From positions 1,610,001-1,674,000 of the forward strand of contig OY978098.1 in the NCBI GenBank assembly GCA_963854735.1: a stretch of DNA of 64,000 bases. The letters are read 5' to 3'. Positions 42,592-54,436 of this stretch are shown here, in pieces (position 1 is the stretch's first letter; every line of letters starts with the position of its first letter). This DNA is from Marvania coccoides (Eukaryota; Chlorophyta; Trebouxiophyceae; Chlorellales; Chlorellaceae). Position numbers and translations under genes: made by a program. The notes under the pieces were generated by a model. The model saw nothing but the letters and a program-made list of their open reading frames with translations. It did not search any database and was not told the origin of the DNA.

Positions 42592-45500
42592 ATGCAACCG
42601 CAACGGTCGTTCACGCGAGAGCCGTTGGCCATCCGCGACAGCAATTCGCAATTGGCATCCCCCAAGGACACCGAGGTCAGCCTTGGACGCGGCATCGGTG
42701 GCTTCACCAGCGACCTCACACCTCAACAAAATTCCCAACAATTTTATTCACCGGTGAGCAATCCGCAAGGCATGCCGGTGCAGGACGTCTTTGGAGACGA
42801 GGTAAGCCGTGTAAATCTTATACCAAGCCCTCGGCACCGTTTTGCGTTTTGGTCTGGTCCTTCCAATCACCCTTTTCAAACGTTCCTTCTCCACACTGGC
42901 CAAACAGACTCCCCCAGAGAAGAAGGGCGGCCGAGAGCGCGACCTCTTCGACGCCCTGGAAGCCGCAGCCACACCCGCTTCCGAGCGCAAGCTACCCAAC
43001 GCCAGGATCGCAGCAGCAGCTGAAGTTTCCGCTGCTGTCGATCCTGCTGATTTCATGGACGTTGTCACCGCCGCAGCCCCCCCAGGCCCCGATGTGCAGC
43101 TGCACGCGGCGCTGGAGGCTCTGGATACCGTGCAGCACTTTGCTGCTGGCAAGGCGGGCACCGTCGGCGACCCTTCTGCCTCCTCAGAGACCCCCGGCCA
43201 ACGCCTGGCGTACTTTCTCAAGGAGCAGCTAGTGGCGCGCGAGGAGGCGCGGAAGAGGGCTCAAAGCGCCGCGGCCGATGCCCTTCGTGCGCTGGCAGCG
43301 AAAGAGACCGAGCTGGAGACCACCAAGCAGCAGCGGGACGCCTACAGGGACCAGTCGAAAAAGGCTGCCTCCAAGGCGCAGCGCCTGGAGGCGACCGTGG
43401 GGGAGCTGCAGCGCCGGCTGGTGGCAGCGGAGCAGCTGGCGCACGACAGCATCGAGCTGGCGAGGCGGAAGGATGCCGAGGCGGGGGCCGCCCGCCGTCG
43501 CACCGACGCCGAGCTGGAAAGCGCGCAGCGGCGGCTGGCGGAGATGGAAATGCGGCTGCACATGGCGTCGCCGCACCCCGCGGCCTCCCAGCGCGACGTG
43601 TTTGGGAGCCCTGCGGGCCCTCCCAGGCGCCTAAACGGTGAGCGAGACCGAGACGACGCCTCTGTGGCTGACAGCGAGGACCTGGTGTGTGACGAGGCTT
43701 TTGAAGAGGTGCGAGCGATGGCGCGCTGCGCCGCCAAGGGCGTTGCGGTGGTGCAGCACGGCGGCGGCAGTGAGGGCGTGAAGGCAGACCGAGAGAAGCG
43801 GCAGCTTTCTGAGGAGCACCTGCTGCGCTCTGAGATCTCCACCCTGGAGCGAAAGGCAAGACATTTTGTGTAATTTCGACAGATATTTGATCATTGAATA
43901 CCTCAATTTTGGGTGACTGCTCCAATTCCAACCAACTGATTGGTGGCTAGTTTTTCTTGTCGCTGTTGCAGTGTGAGCGTGCTGGTCACATGCTGGTCAA
44001 GGCCAACCACGCCATGCGCGTGCTGCACATGAAGCTGCAGAAGGAGCGGCAGACCGCGGCGGCGCTGCAGGAAGAAAAGTGCCTGCTGCAGTCGCAGCTG
44101 CTGGCGGCGGCAGACCGCCCCGCAGGCCTCGAACCTGAGCATCTCAGCGCGCTGCTGCAGGAGCTGGCACAGGCGCGGGCGCGAGTGGAGACGCTCGCCG
44201 ATGAGCGCTCCTCGCTGGCTGCAAAGTTGACTGCCACCGAGGGCCTGCTGAGCGAGACCGACCGCGCGGCTGCCGAGAGTGCATCGGCGGGAGAAGCGGA
44301 GGCCGCTGCTCGCCTGGAGGAGGCCCGCGTGCGCGAGACCGCGCTGGAGGCGCGCGTGGACGAGCTGGTGGCGCAGCTGTCGGCGGCAGCCGCCGCAGCT
44401 TCGCAGCTGGAGGGCATGGGCGGGGCGCTGCAAGAGGCTCGCGAGCGATGTGGCCAGCTGGCGGCGGAACTCGAAGCGGAGCGCATGACCGCGGCAGAGC
44501 GCGCCTCAGAGCTCTCCCACCTGGGCGAGGTGGCGCAGAGCTTTGCTACGGAGCTGATGCACGTGCGAGAGGAGGCCCAGCATGAACGCAGCGGGCGGGA
44601 GCGCGCAGAGCACGACAACGCGGGGCTCAAGGGCCGCCTGGAGGCTCTGATGGAGGCGGTGGGTAGGCTGGAGCGCAGCGACGGCGTGCTGGAGTCCCTG
44701 GCTGAGGGCCAGGCCGAGCTCCAGGGACGACTGCGGCAGGCTGAGGCGGCAGCGGCTGGAGCAGCTGCGACTGCTGATGCCGCCCGGGTGGACCTCCAGG
44801 CGGAGCGCACGCGCGTGTCCGAGCTGGAGCACACCGCAGAGGTGCTCAAGAGCGAACTGGCTGCGGCGGAGGAGCACAATCACGCGCTGCAGATGGGGGC
44901 AGCTGCTGCAGGCAACCAGCTCGCGGAGCTGGCCGGGAGCCACGACGCGCTGTTGCGAGAGCTGGAGAACGCTGCCGAGGAAGCGGGCATCGCCCGCAGC
45001 GACGCAGCAGCGCTGGCACAGCGCGCCGCCGCCGCCGAAGGCCGTGCCTCCGAAGCAGAGCGCAGGGCGGCGGTGCTGCAGACCTCACTGGAGTCTGCCG
45101 AGGCCCGCGAAGGCGCGCTGTCTGCGGAGCTGCAGGAGCTGGCGTACGCGGCGCAGCAGGCGGCGGCAGAAGCGGAGTCCGCTCGTGCTGCTGCAGATCA
45201 GGAGCGGCGCGAGCGCGACGAGGCGCGGGGACGGGCCGACAGGCTGGACTCCTCGGTGCGAGCCCTCACCGCGGAGTGCGAGGGCCTGCGCCGCGCGGCT
45301 GCCTCCGCAGATGGCAAGAGCCAGACGCTGGTGGACAGTATGTGCGACATGACGGGCCTCATCGACGCGGTGACCGCCCTGCAGGAGCGCACCAGGCTGC
45401 TGCAGGAAGACTGCGACGTGGCCAGCGCGCGTGCTGCGCGTGCTGAGGCTGAGCGCGACGCAGCGGCGCTGCACAGCGTGGCCTCGGATAGGGAGCTGGG

Positions 45501-48500
45501 TCACGCAAAAGAGCGGCTGGCTGCCGTGGCGGCAGCGCACCAGGACCTGCACGGCCGCCACGAAGAGTTGCGTGCCCACCACGCCGTCACCGAGCGCCAG
45601 CTGGCTGCCCTGGAGGAGGCACGGGCTGCGCTGGCGGCGGAACACTCTGCGCTGCAGCAGCGCGAGCTGGAGCTGCGCGCCGAGGTGGCGGCTGCCGCCG
45701 CCGAGGGCCAGCGCCTCCGCGCTGAGGCTGACCGTCTGGCTGCCGCCCTTGGCGATGCCCATGCGCGCTCCAGCACCAGCCAGGCGGAGCTTCAGGAGGC
45801 GCTGGCGCAGAAGGAGTCGTGGCTGGAGCGCGAGCGGGAGCTCCACCGCCGCTCTGAGAAGATGGAGAAGGCGCACGGCGTGCTGGAGGGCAAGCTGGTG
45901 CTGGCCAAGCAACGAGAAGAAAAGTACAAGGTACATTGATATGCCATAAATTGGAGTTTCTGGGTTGATTTTGTTGTCTGTAATTGAGGCATATAGGATA
46001 ATTGAATTGCTGGCTGACTGAGCCTTTTTAAGTTTTTTTTTTGCGCAGGAAGCTGCCCAGCACCTGTCTCAGCTGCAGGCTGACCTGGCGTCCTACCTTC
46101 AGGAGGCAGACGCGCTCAAACGGGACAAGGAGGCCGCAGACGACCGCGCCGCAGAGCTGACCGGGAGGTGCATGGTGCTGCTGGACCAGATCTCCGTCCT
46201 GGAGGAGGGTGTGGAGGAGGAGCGCGAAGAGCGGAAGGCGCTGGCGGCGGAGCTCGCTGCGGTGCAGGCCTGCGCCCAGAGGCTGCAGGGGCAGGTCGAC
46301 GCGCTGTCAACGCTGCCTGCGCAGGTGGCCGCGCTGGAGACTGAGCGCCAGGAGAGCGCGCGGTGGTGCGAGGACCTCACGGATGAGTTGAAGCTGGCTA
46401 CCGAGAAGCTTGAAGGGGTGACTCGAGAGCTGGAAGAGGCTCAGGAGAGGTGTGAGGCGTTGGAGACTCGGTGCGAGGAGCTGGAGGGGCGGGCAGCGGC
46501 CGCCACGGAGCGGGCTGTGGCTGCTGAGACCGCAGCGCAGCACGCTGATGCGGGGCGCATGGAGGCCGCAGCGGCGCTGGCTGTGGCGGAGCAGACCGCG
46601 GCGGTGGCCAATGCCGAGGCCAACGCAGCGCTGCGCGAGGCTTCTGGCGCGCTGGACCGCCTGCGGGAGGCGGAATCTGCAGGTGGGGCCGCGGCAGAGC
46701 GTGCTTCTCGCGCTGAAGCCGAGCTGGAGGCCCTGCGGGCGGATCACGCCACTCTGGAGGCTGCTCTGGCAACCTCCCGGGGTGCCCAAGCGGCGGTTGA
46801 GGCTGCTCTTCAGTACCGCATCGATCAGCTGGAGGGCGGAGCGTCTGAGTCTGCTGGGCAGCAGGCGCAGCTGGAGGAGGCCCGGAGGCGGCAGGTGGAA
46901 GAGCTGCGTTCTGCGGTCCAAGCAGGTTAGCCTTTTGTTTGGAAAGAAAGGGAGAATATATCTCTTTATTGCAACTGGAATGAATTTTAAGTATGATTTT
47001 TTTCGTTTCTTTCTTCTGCACAGGCTCTGCTGCGTGTGCTGCGCTGGCTGACAAGATCGACGTGGCGGTGCGCGGGCAGCGGGAGTCCATGGAGGAGTGC
47101 ACCCACCTGAGCAGCGAAGTGGAGGAACTGGAGGCCGAGTTGAACGCAGCAAGAGCGGCGCTCTCCACCACCACCGACAAGCTGGAAAGGATCACCCAGG
47201 CGCTGGAGGAGGCGCGGTCCGAAGCCGCGGCAGCGGCGGCAGCGCACCGGACGGGAGAAGTCAGGTTGGAAGCCGAGTGCAGGGCACTGCAGCGCCAGGT
47301 GGAGGTCCTGGAGGCTGCTCAGGCGCGCGGCTATGACCGCACCGACACCATGCAGCGCTCCCTAGATGCTGCGCTGCAGGAGCAGGCCACGCTGCGGGGC
47401 CAGCTGGTCGAATCTTCGCGGCAGCTGGAGGCGGCCAGAGTGGAGGCGGAATCCGCCCGTCGAGAGGCAGCGGAGGCTGAGACCCGCGCTGGCGAGTACC
47501 GCAGGGCTGCGGACACTGCGGCTGCAGAGGCTCGGCGGGCTGTGGAGTGTGCGGCGAGTGATTCCCGTGCTGTGGCAGTGGCAAAGGCGGAGGCGGAGCG
47601 CCGTGTTGCCTCCCTGGAGCAGCAGCTGGAGGTATTGGTAAGGCATTTATATGAATTTAATGATATGACAAGGTCTTTCAGCTAGATGCGTTTCTCCTTC
47701 AGTTTTCAATTTTCCGTCAAACCCCCTTCAAAACTGTTGTTCTTCTTGAACAGGAACTACTCAAGGAACATGCAGCTCGCGACGCCAAGGTAGCCAGGGA
47801 GGCGGCGGAGACGGCTAGGGCGGAAGCAAGCGCCGCCCGCGATGCAGCGGATGCAGCGGAACGCCGCCGCCTGGCTGCCGCTGGAGAGTCCAAGCTAGCC
47901 GTGCACGACCTCACCACCCGCATCTCCGCCCAGATGGCGGTCCTCAGCCGCGTGGAGGCCGCAGTGAACGGCAGCATCGATGGCGGCGACGGCGGTGGCA
48001 GCACTCCCGCCCCCTCGAGCGCTGCTCTCTCTCACTCCGTTGCCCAGATGCAGGGCGTGCTGCAAGAGTACGAAAACCTGTCTGGCGGCGTCAACGCCGC
48101 CGTGGACCACCGCCGCGCTGCGCTGCTGCGCAAGCTGAGTTCGGTGCAGTCGGGGGTGGCCCGGCTGGCAGAGGAGCGCGCGGCGCAGGAGGAACGCGCC
48201 GCCACGTGGCAGTCTGAGAAGGCCGCCATGCGGGCGGTGTGCAAGCTGGCTCTGGCTGTCACCATGGACCAAGTTTCAGGGGGCGGCGAGGCGGCGAGGG
48301 TTGCGGCAGATTTGGCCGATGCGGTGGCCGCCAACGCCGCCGCGCTGCGGTCGCTGGGGCTGGAGGCGGCGTGGGGGTCGCTGCGGAGGCTGGCGGGGTC
48401 CAGCGCCATGCGCGCTGCTGGCGCTGAGGAGCTGGCAAAACGGTGCGCTCGGTTGGAGGCTGAGGTGGCCACTGAGCGGCGCAGAGCGGAGGGAGCAGAG

Positions 48501-48860
48501 GGAGCGATGCGCTACGAAACGGAGAGGTTGCGGGGCTTTGCTGGATCGGTGCGGTGGGCTGTGGGGGATCTTTCCCCCGATGCCACAGCTGTCTACCACG
48601 ATGAGACCCCCAGCGAGCGGCTGACGGCGTGCGTGGACGCGCTGGGGACCGCGGTGCAGCGGCTGGTGCGGCGGTACCGCGCGCTGTCTCGCCACATGGG
48701 CAGCGCTGCAGGAGAGGGAACGGCAGAGGCGTCGAGAAAGTTTGGAGCGGTGGCCAGCCCCGTCAAAGCTGCTGCCGCTGCATCGAGGCAGGCAGAGGGA
48801 GAAGGTGCGGCAACGGATAGGATTCCTGCCCACCTGGGAACCCCACGGTCGGGATGGTGA
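42592..48860 (+). CDS. Giant coiled-coil protein, unknown function
   Basis: Six exons (42592-42801, 42908-43855, 43972-45930, 46049-46925, 47024-47637, 47754-48860), all phase-consistent, 1904 aa. After a ~150-residue disordered N-terminus, almost the whole protein is heptad-rich Ala/Glu/Arg/Leu coiled coil with short breaks (near exon boundaries and around KSQTLVDSMCDMTGLIDAV). No motor, kinase or membrane segment is visible. Candidates are a structural protein of centrosome/basal body, cytoskeleton or Golgi, but long coiled coils give weak homology and I assign no function. Intron 2 uses a GC donor (AAG|GCAAGA at 43855/43856). Confidence 0.85.
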
Positions 48861-49254
48861 TACCGTCCTTCCAATTGAGAGGAGTTGTTTTTCATCGGTT
48901 TCCCTAGAAGAAAGTACGTATTGGTTTACTTGCTGCATTTGCATAGATCGATTTATGACCTAAGTTCAAGTTATTGTAAATTATTAGTGAAACTGAGTTT
49001 CTTCATGCTGGTTCTTCTTTGCCGCTTTCAGCAGCTTGCATTCCCGGCGATGGTAACCTTCTACAGTTTGTCATAGTGGGAGCTGCACCATAGGATACGC
49101 AGCCAGCGAAATAAGCCTCTGCGGGCTTTTTTTAAAGCGAGAGGAGGCTGGACAAGGATGGCGTCAAAACAAATTTGAAAAAGGAAATTGTACAAAACGC
49201 TGCTGTGCTATTGCTGGTTCATTCAAGTTTGAGGTCGTAAAGAAAGAGGGAGGG
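48861..49254. other. Convergent intergenic region
   Basis: About 390 bp, AT-rich 3' flanks of two convergent genes. Confidence 0.5.
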
Positions 49255-51077
49255 TCACAATACAACGGGTAGCAGTGACTCCCCCCTGCCCACCACTTCC
49301 AGCCCGTTGTTGGAGTGGCCCAGCAAGAAAGTATCGCCCACTTGAGTGCACCCCCACAGCGCCACCTTTCGCAGCCTGCGGCACGTGTCTGCCAGCCGGC
49401 CCAGCGCCGCAGGAGACACGCGCCGGCACCAGCTGAGGTCCACTTCTTCCAGGGTCTCTTTTGCGCTGTCCCCCAGTGCAGTGACCGCTGCATCGCCGAC
49501 CCTCACCACGCCGGCCAGAACTACCTTGCGCAGCACGCGCAGCGCGGGGGCCGCTGCCGCCACCGCGGTGTCCTCCACCCGCACGCACCGCCGCAGCGAC
49601 AGCTCCTCCAGCGAGGGGCAGTGCCGCGCTAATGCGAGCACAGCTTCGCCGCCGACACCACACTCATCCAACACCACCCTGCGCAGCCCAGGCAGCGCCG
49701 CCGCCAGCACAGCCACGCCTTCGTTCGTCACGGCAGGGCAGGAGCGTATAGACACGTCGGTGAGGCCCTTCAAAGCCTCGCCAAGCACTCCTAAAAGGGC
49801 GTCGTCAACTTCAGAAATTCCGTCTAATGAAAGCGCTTGAAGAAAAGGCAGCCCTCGCGATGCGGCGGCAATGGCGTCGCACCCCACTCCGCGGCACTCG
49901 CTCAAGTCCAGCCGCCGCAAATGCGGGGCAGCGTCCGGCAAGCGCTCAAACGCAGGTCCTTGCAGCCGTGGGCACTGCGGGAGAGCTAGAGCAGAGAGTG
50001 CAGGGGCGCGGGAGAGCAGCGCTGCGACGCCCTTGTCGCTCAGGCGGTAGGCGCCGGTCAGGCGTAGCGTCTGCAGCGAGGAGAGCACTCCTCCGCTGGC
50101 TATGGCTTCGGCCACAGCGTCAGTCATCCCCCGCCCGCACATCCCCAGGTCAAGCAGCTCCAGCTTGGGGGTGGCGGCTTCCAGGATGGCCGCCTGCAGC
50201 GCCTCTGGGTCCAGCGAGGAGCAGTCGGCCAGAATTACTTCGGTCGGGGAGTGCTCCACGAAGAGGCGGGACACCTCGGGGGTGAAGGCCCTGCGACGCG
50301 CCAGCTCCGCCGCCACCTGCGCAAGAATCGGGAGTAACATTCATTTTTTTGCGAAGAACTGGCTGTTTATACGATGGTAGCATTGTTTGTACATCGAAAT
50401 GAAACAAGGCGCTCTGGGGTAAATGTATTTTTGGGGTCACAGAGAGGCTCGCGTACCTGCGCCTTGGCCTGGTCTGGCAGCCCCCACAGCGTCTCTACCA
50501 GGTCACCTGCCACGACGTCAGCCACAAGGGTCAGCGCCAACTGGGCCAGTGGCGGGATGCAACACTGGTGGCGAGGGCCCAGCGTCAGGTCCCTGGAGGG
50601 CGTCCAGTCTGGAGCAGCTTTGGATGAACTGCCATTGAGGCCGCCAACGCCACCTCTTGCGGCTTCCATGATTTTATTTTCCCTGCGCTGGAGCTCCTCC
50701 TCGCGAGCATCGGCCAGCGCCACTGCTGAGGACCAGGGCCCCAGAGACCGCGCATTTGCCTCTTCTGCGCCAGCGTGCACGCCGCTGGGGCCCTGGCCCC
50801 CCGCCTCGTAGTGCGCAAAGTGTGCTGCGCGGCTGCGCAGTTTAAAATGCGTTGTCAATAAGACGTCAAAACAGATATAGTTTGAAGTGAAAAAACAATA
50901 AATATACGAGCCTCACCGACGTGCAATGTCCCTCTGCTGCTCCCTGCGGCTCAGGGCCTGCTGTTGAGGGTCGGCAGCGGCGGCGGGGTCTCTCGGCTCT
51001 TGAGCTTGGGCGGCGGGCAGGGCGCTTGTTGAAGGGCCCGCTTCGGCATCATCCGCCCTGCGTTTCCTTCCGCCCAT
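49255..51077 (-). CDS. Rad7-like leucine-rich repeat protein
   Basis: Three exons (51077-50917, 50832-50457, 50316-49255), 532 aa. The N-terminus is basic and disordered (MGGRKRRADDAEAGPS). A region DWTPSRDLTLGPRHQCCIPP then LAQLALTLVADVV leads into about ten AMN1/Rad7-type LRRs (LELLDLGMCGRGMTD, LRRLDLSECRGVG, LEEVDLSWCRRVS). Yeast Rad7 with Rad16 acts in global-genome nucleotide excision repair and as part of a ubiquitin ligase; plant and algal relatives are less studied. An upstream in-frame ATG at 51116 is possible. The repair role is an inference from architecture. Confidence 0.78.
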
Positions 51078-51874
51078 CGCAATGCCTTCAGAATCGATAT
51101 GACATTGATATGACACGATATCTAATTATTTATTGATCACAAAATTCAATAAAATTAATTACACGTCGCGGAACCAGGTCTGTTTCATCGAATACCCAAC
51201 TCTTCTAATTGGCTTGAATCGTGGATTTGCTAAATTAGATTGAATTTAGCGCCCAAAGCAAGCAATGCATTCCTTCGGGGGTGGGGGGGGGGGGGGGTGG
51301 GGGGGGGGGGGGCGCTGGCGGAACCGTTGAGAAGCTGGGTCTCTCCTAAGTCCAGATCTAAATTCGTGTTGACTCGACTCGTGACTGTACTATTGCTCCC
51401 TGCAGCGAGCTCCCCTGATGCCACATCGGCTGGGTGACGTTGGCCATGGGCGTTTTTATTTAACGAAGCTTTACAGAACACCAACAGGTCCCTTTCTGTG
51501 TTTCGCATTTCCTCATCTTTTTAGCTTCCCTTTCTTGCATCGCCAAGCTCCGTCATTCAAAGGAATGCATTTTATTACATGTAGTCCATGAAACTAAAAT
51601 CGTAGGCATTCGTCTTGGGAATGACGCGAAAAATGAAACAAAAAAGAAGGGGAAAGAAGGCCATTCACAATATTACTCGAAGAAGAGGAAAGGAAGGAAG
51701 AAGAAGGATAAAGAAGATCAGAAGAAGTAAAATTTTGTATTTTACTTGGGCAAAAAGAGCTGGGCGGCGCTTCAGCAACCGCCCATTGTTTTTCAATGAG
51801 AATACACAGGAAGAAAATATTTGCGTTGTAGTAAAAAGCTGCCTACATTAATTATTAAACATTTGCAAAACCGT
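51078..51874. other. Intergenic with long G tract
   Basis: About 800 bp. It holds a near-uninterrupted G tract at about 51277-51312 and a purine-rich stretch at 51630-51730. No gene seen; the plus-strand open frame at 51615-51851 is Lys/Arg low complexity. Confidence 0.5.
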
Positions 51875-53413
51875 TCAACCCTGGGACGGCACCAGCCCTG
51901 CAGCAGAGCTGAGCTGCGCTGAGAACGCCGCCCGTGCTCGCGACTCGGTATCCCACAGCATGGCCGTTGGCGCCACAAATCCAAGCAAGAAGATTGCAGC
52001 ACCCGAGAAGAACCGCCAACCGCCTACATTCTGACCCGTGGCGATCGGGGCCAGTTGCACAGCCAGCACCGCCAGCTGCAGCGGCAGGTGGCGTGACAGC
52101 CGCAGCTGAAGGCCCAACCCCAGCGCTGCAGCCAGCCCTGCTACCTCCACGCCGCACCCCGCCAGGAACACCGCGCTGGCGACCATCCCCAGCCTGGACA
52201 TAGCCACCGCAGCGTCCCTCCACTGCCGCCCAATCGACAACGCGGCCAGCAGCACCAACAGCAGCGCTGCCGTCACCGGGCACGCTGCGCGCGTCTTTGG
52301 GTCTCCTCCTCGCTGTGCTTCAGGCGGGAAGACGCACATCAGCGCCGTGGAAGCAACTGTCAGCGCCATGAAGAGAAAATCGACGGGTTTCAGCCGCTCC
52401 TGGCTCCACCGCCCATACTCTCGTTCCAGCGTAGGATCAGCGTAGGATTGCAACACCGGGTGCTTCTCCTGCAGGCCCTCTTCGCTGGCCGCCGCCAGCG
52501 CCGGCTTGCTGAACTGGAAGCAGCCGCCTGCCGCCGAGGCTTTGAGCAGAGGCTCGTCAACAAAATGGGCCGGCGTTGCTGCGGATGAAGCTGCAGCAGC
52601 TGAGCCCGAGAAGTCCTTTGCCCCTTGCTTACCGCCCTTGAGATGCAGCTCTTGGGGGAAGCCAGCGCACTGGCTGATCTCTTCTTCCTCCATGTGCGCC
52701 ACTATCGCCGCTGCAGCGACGGCAGGCCGCAGCAGCGGCTCCGACGCCGGCGGCGGGGGGTCGCCGTCGGCCCCTGGCTCCTCCTCGTCGCAATCCTCCT
52801 CTTCCACCATCTCCAGCTCCCCGTCGCTGTCGCTGTCGCAGCAGGGGCACCCGGTGTGAATGCCAACCATCGTCTCCACAGAACATATCACTCCAGGGGC
52901 GGTGCGTCCCAGCGCCGTCGACAGCAGGCTGCACAACACGCCCGCGCCAGCCAGCCGCTTGGCGCTGAGGTTGGGAGCCCTGGAGAAGCTCAGCAGCAGC
53001 GCCCCGCGGGCGCCGCTGCCGGAAATGGGGATGCAGGCAACGTGGGTGCACTGCGGGGCATCGGTCACGGCCTGCTCGATGTCGGTCATGCCGCGGAGAA
53101 CGCGCGCTCCCGCGCCAGCTAGGCTGGCCAGCAGCGGGACCCCCTGGCGGGCCACGAGGCCCAGGCAGCTGCCGGTGTCAGAGTGCAGGGAGACGTGGGC
53201 GCCGTCGTGGGCGATGCTGCTGCGGGAGGACACGATCCAGTCCTGGTTGAAGGACTTGACGCCGATGGTAAAGTGCTCGAGGCCGGGGAAGAGTGAGCTC
53301 AGCGCCGCTGCAGCCGTGCGGGAGGTTGTAGAACTGCCAAAGGAGGCTGCAAGGTGGTGGGTGGCCACCTCCAGTCGACTCAAGATGGACGCGGCCTCGG
53401 GTGAGGTGTTCAT
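51875..53413 (-). CDS. Putative GAF-like sensor with multi-pass membrane domain
   Basis: Single exon, 512 aa. The N-terminal ~180 residues have a GAF-like rhythm ([56 protein letters not shown]). An acidic, low-complexity middle (EMVEEEDCDEEEPGADGD) and a linker YADPTLEREYGRWSQERL lead to about five hydrophobic segments (DFLFMALTVASTALMCVF, AALLLVLLAALSI and others) to the C-terminus. The linker-plus-TM module resembles, to my eye, the membrane part of some algal nucleotide cyclases, but no cyclase or kinase domain is present. The GAF call is inference. Confidence 0.6.
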   Translation of the reverse strand: MNTSPEAASILSRLEVATHHLAASFGSSTTSRTAAAALSSLFPGLEHFTIGVKSFNQDWIVSSRSSIAHDGAHVSLHSDTGSCLGLVARQGVPLLASLAGAGARVLRGMTDIEQAVTDAPQCTHVACIPISGSGARGALLLSFSRAPNLSAKRLAGAGVLCSLLSTALGRTAPGVICSVETMVGIHTGCPCCDSDSDGELEMVEEEDCDEEEPGADGDPPPPASEPLLRPAVAAAAIVAHMEEEEISQCAGFPQELHLKGGKQGAKDFSGSAAAASSAATPAHFVDEPLLKASAAGGCFQFSKPALAAASEEGLQEKHPVLQSYADPTLEREYGRWSQERLKPVDFLFMALTVASTALMCVFPPEAQRGGDPKTRAACPVTAALLLVLLAALSIGRQWRDAAVAMSRLGMVASAVFLAGCGVEVAGLAAALGLGLQLRLSRHLPLQLAVLAVQLAPIATGQNVGGWRFFSGAAIFLLGFVAPTAMLWDTESRARAAFSAQLSSAAGLVPSQG

Positions 53414-54436
53414 TTTAGCGGGGAAAAGAAGAAGAATTAAATCAAGAATTAAATCAATTCATTATTTTCCCGGGGGTTGGGTGAATGAGAATTCCCGCCC
53501 ACCGGTGTGCTTCTTTTTTGTTTGATAAATGAGCGCTATTTATGGAAAACCTGAGTGCGGCGCATTATAGCGAAAATAATCACAACAAAAATATCGGGAA
53601 GGTGGTACTTCTTTTAGCGACGTCGCCTTTTTGGTATCTACTTTCTTTGTAATGAGATCATTGGGTGGGGAGGTTTGTTGGGCCTCTGGAAACAATGTGC
53701 ACTGTCTCAAGCCTGGTTATACTTGCGGGGCCCGCCATCGTCACCTGACGTCCAATTTTTCAGGCTGCCCCCCCTGTTTTGATGCCAGCTGGGTGTGACC
53801 CCGTATTCTTTTTACACAATCACCAGCTTTGAACGCTGGAATCAGCCAGAATTATGGCTGATGCACATCATTGATTGCCCTGCCAGCCCCTGCTGACAAA
53901 CACCCCCATGGGAGGAAGGGGGGTTGTCTCATGGGGGTCGGTCGATGGGAGAAAAACACAGCCGCTGTGAGCTGCTCAACCCAGACATTTTCACAAGGAA
54001 GTCGAAGCTAGGTGAGAGCGCCTCTCCCCCTAGACAAAAAACTAAACAAAGGCCCCAAGGGGGATTAATAAATTGCCCCTGTGGAACGGGGGGTGAAGTT
54101 TTTAGCCGGGCAGGTGGGGGTGGAGGTGGAGGTGGGGGGGCGTGTGGAAGGCGAGAGGTCAGGTGTATTCGAGTGGATATTAGGCTGCTATTGTAGTTGG
54201 CTGTGAGGATGTGGATTTTACGGACTGTGGAGGAAATTTCTGTGTGGTTGAGGCCACAGTCTGTAAAACCTATAAAAATAAAATACAAAAATACCCCCAA
54301 AAAAAAAACTGCTGCCCCATGATGGGTTCTTTTCTGTTCTTTCTAAAATTAGCTGTCCGCTATAAAAAAAAGATTATTTGTGTTTATCATCTTCATTTCC
54401 AGTTCACCATTTCCAAAATTTTAAGCGCTGTACAAA
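53414..54436. other. Intergenic with G-rich minisatellite and imperfect hairpin
   Basis: About 1 kb. It contains a GGTGGAGGTGGG-type G-rich stretch at 54105-54141 and a hairpin at 54216-54268. Otherwise nothing recognised. Confidence 0.5.
54216..54268. repeat. Near-perfect 15-bp hairpin upstream of PDI gene
   Basis: TTTTACGGACTGTGG (54216-54230) pairs with CCACAGTCTGTAAAA (54254-54268) with one mismatch and a 23-nt loop. Confidence 0.65.

Noticed and set aside
43986..47195. Minus-strand ORFs of up to 297 codons
   Set aside because: Antisense of coiled-coil exons; composition (Ser/Ala/Arg runs) is that of the reversed heptads.
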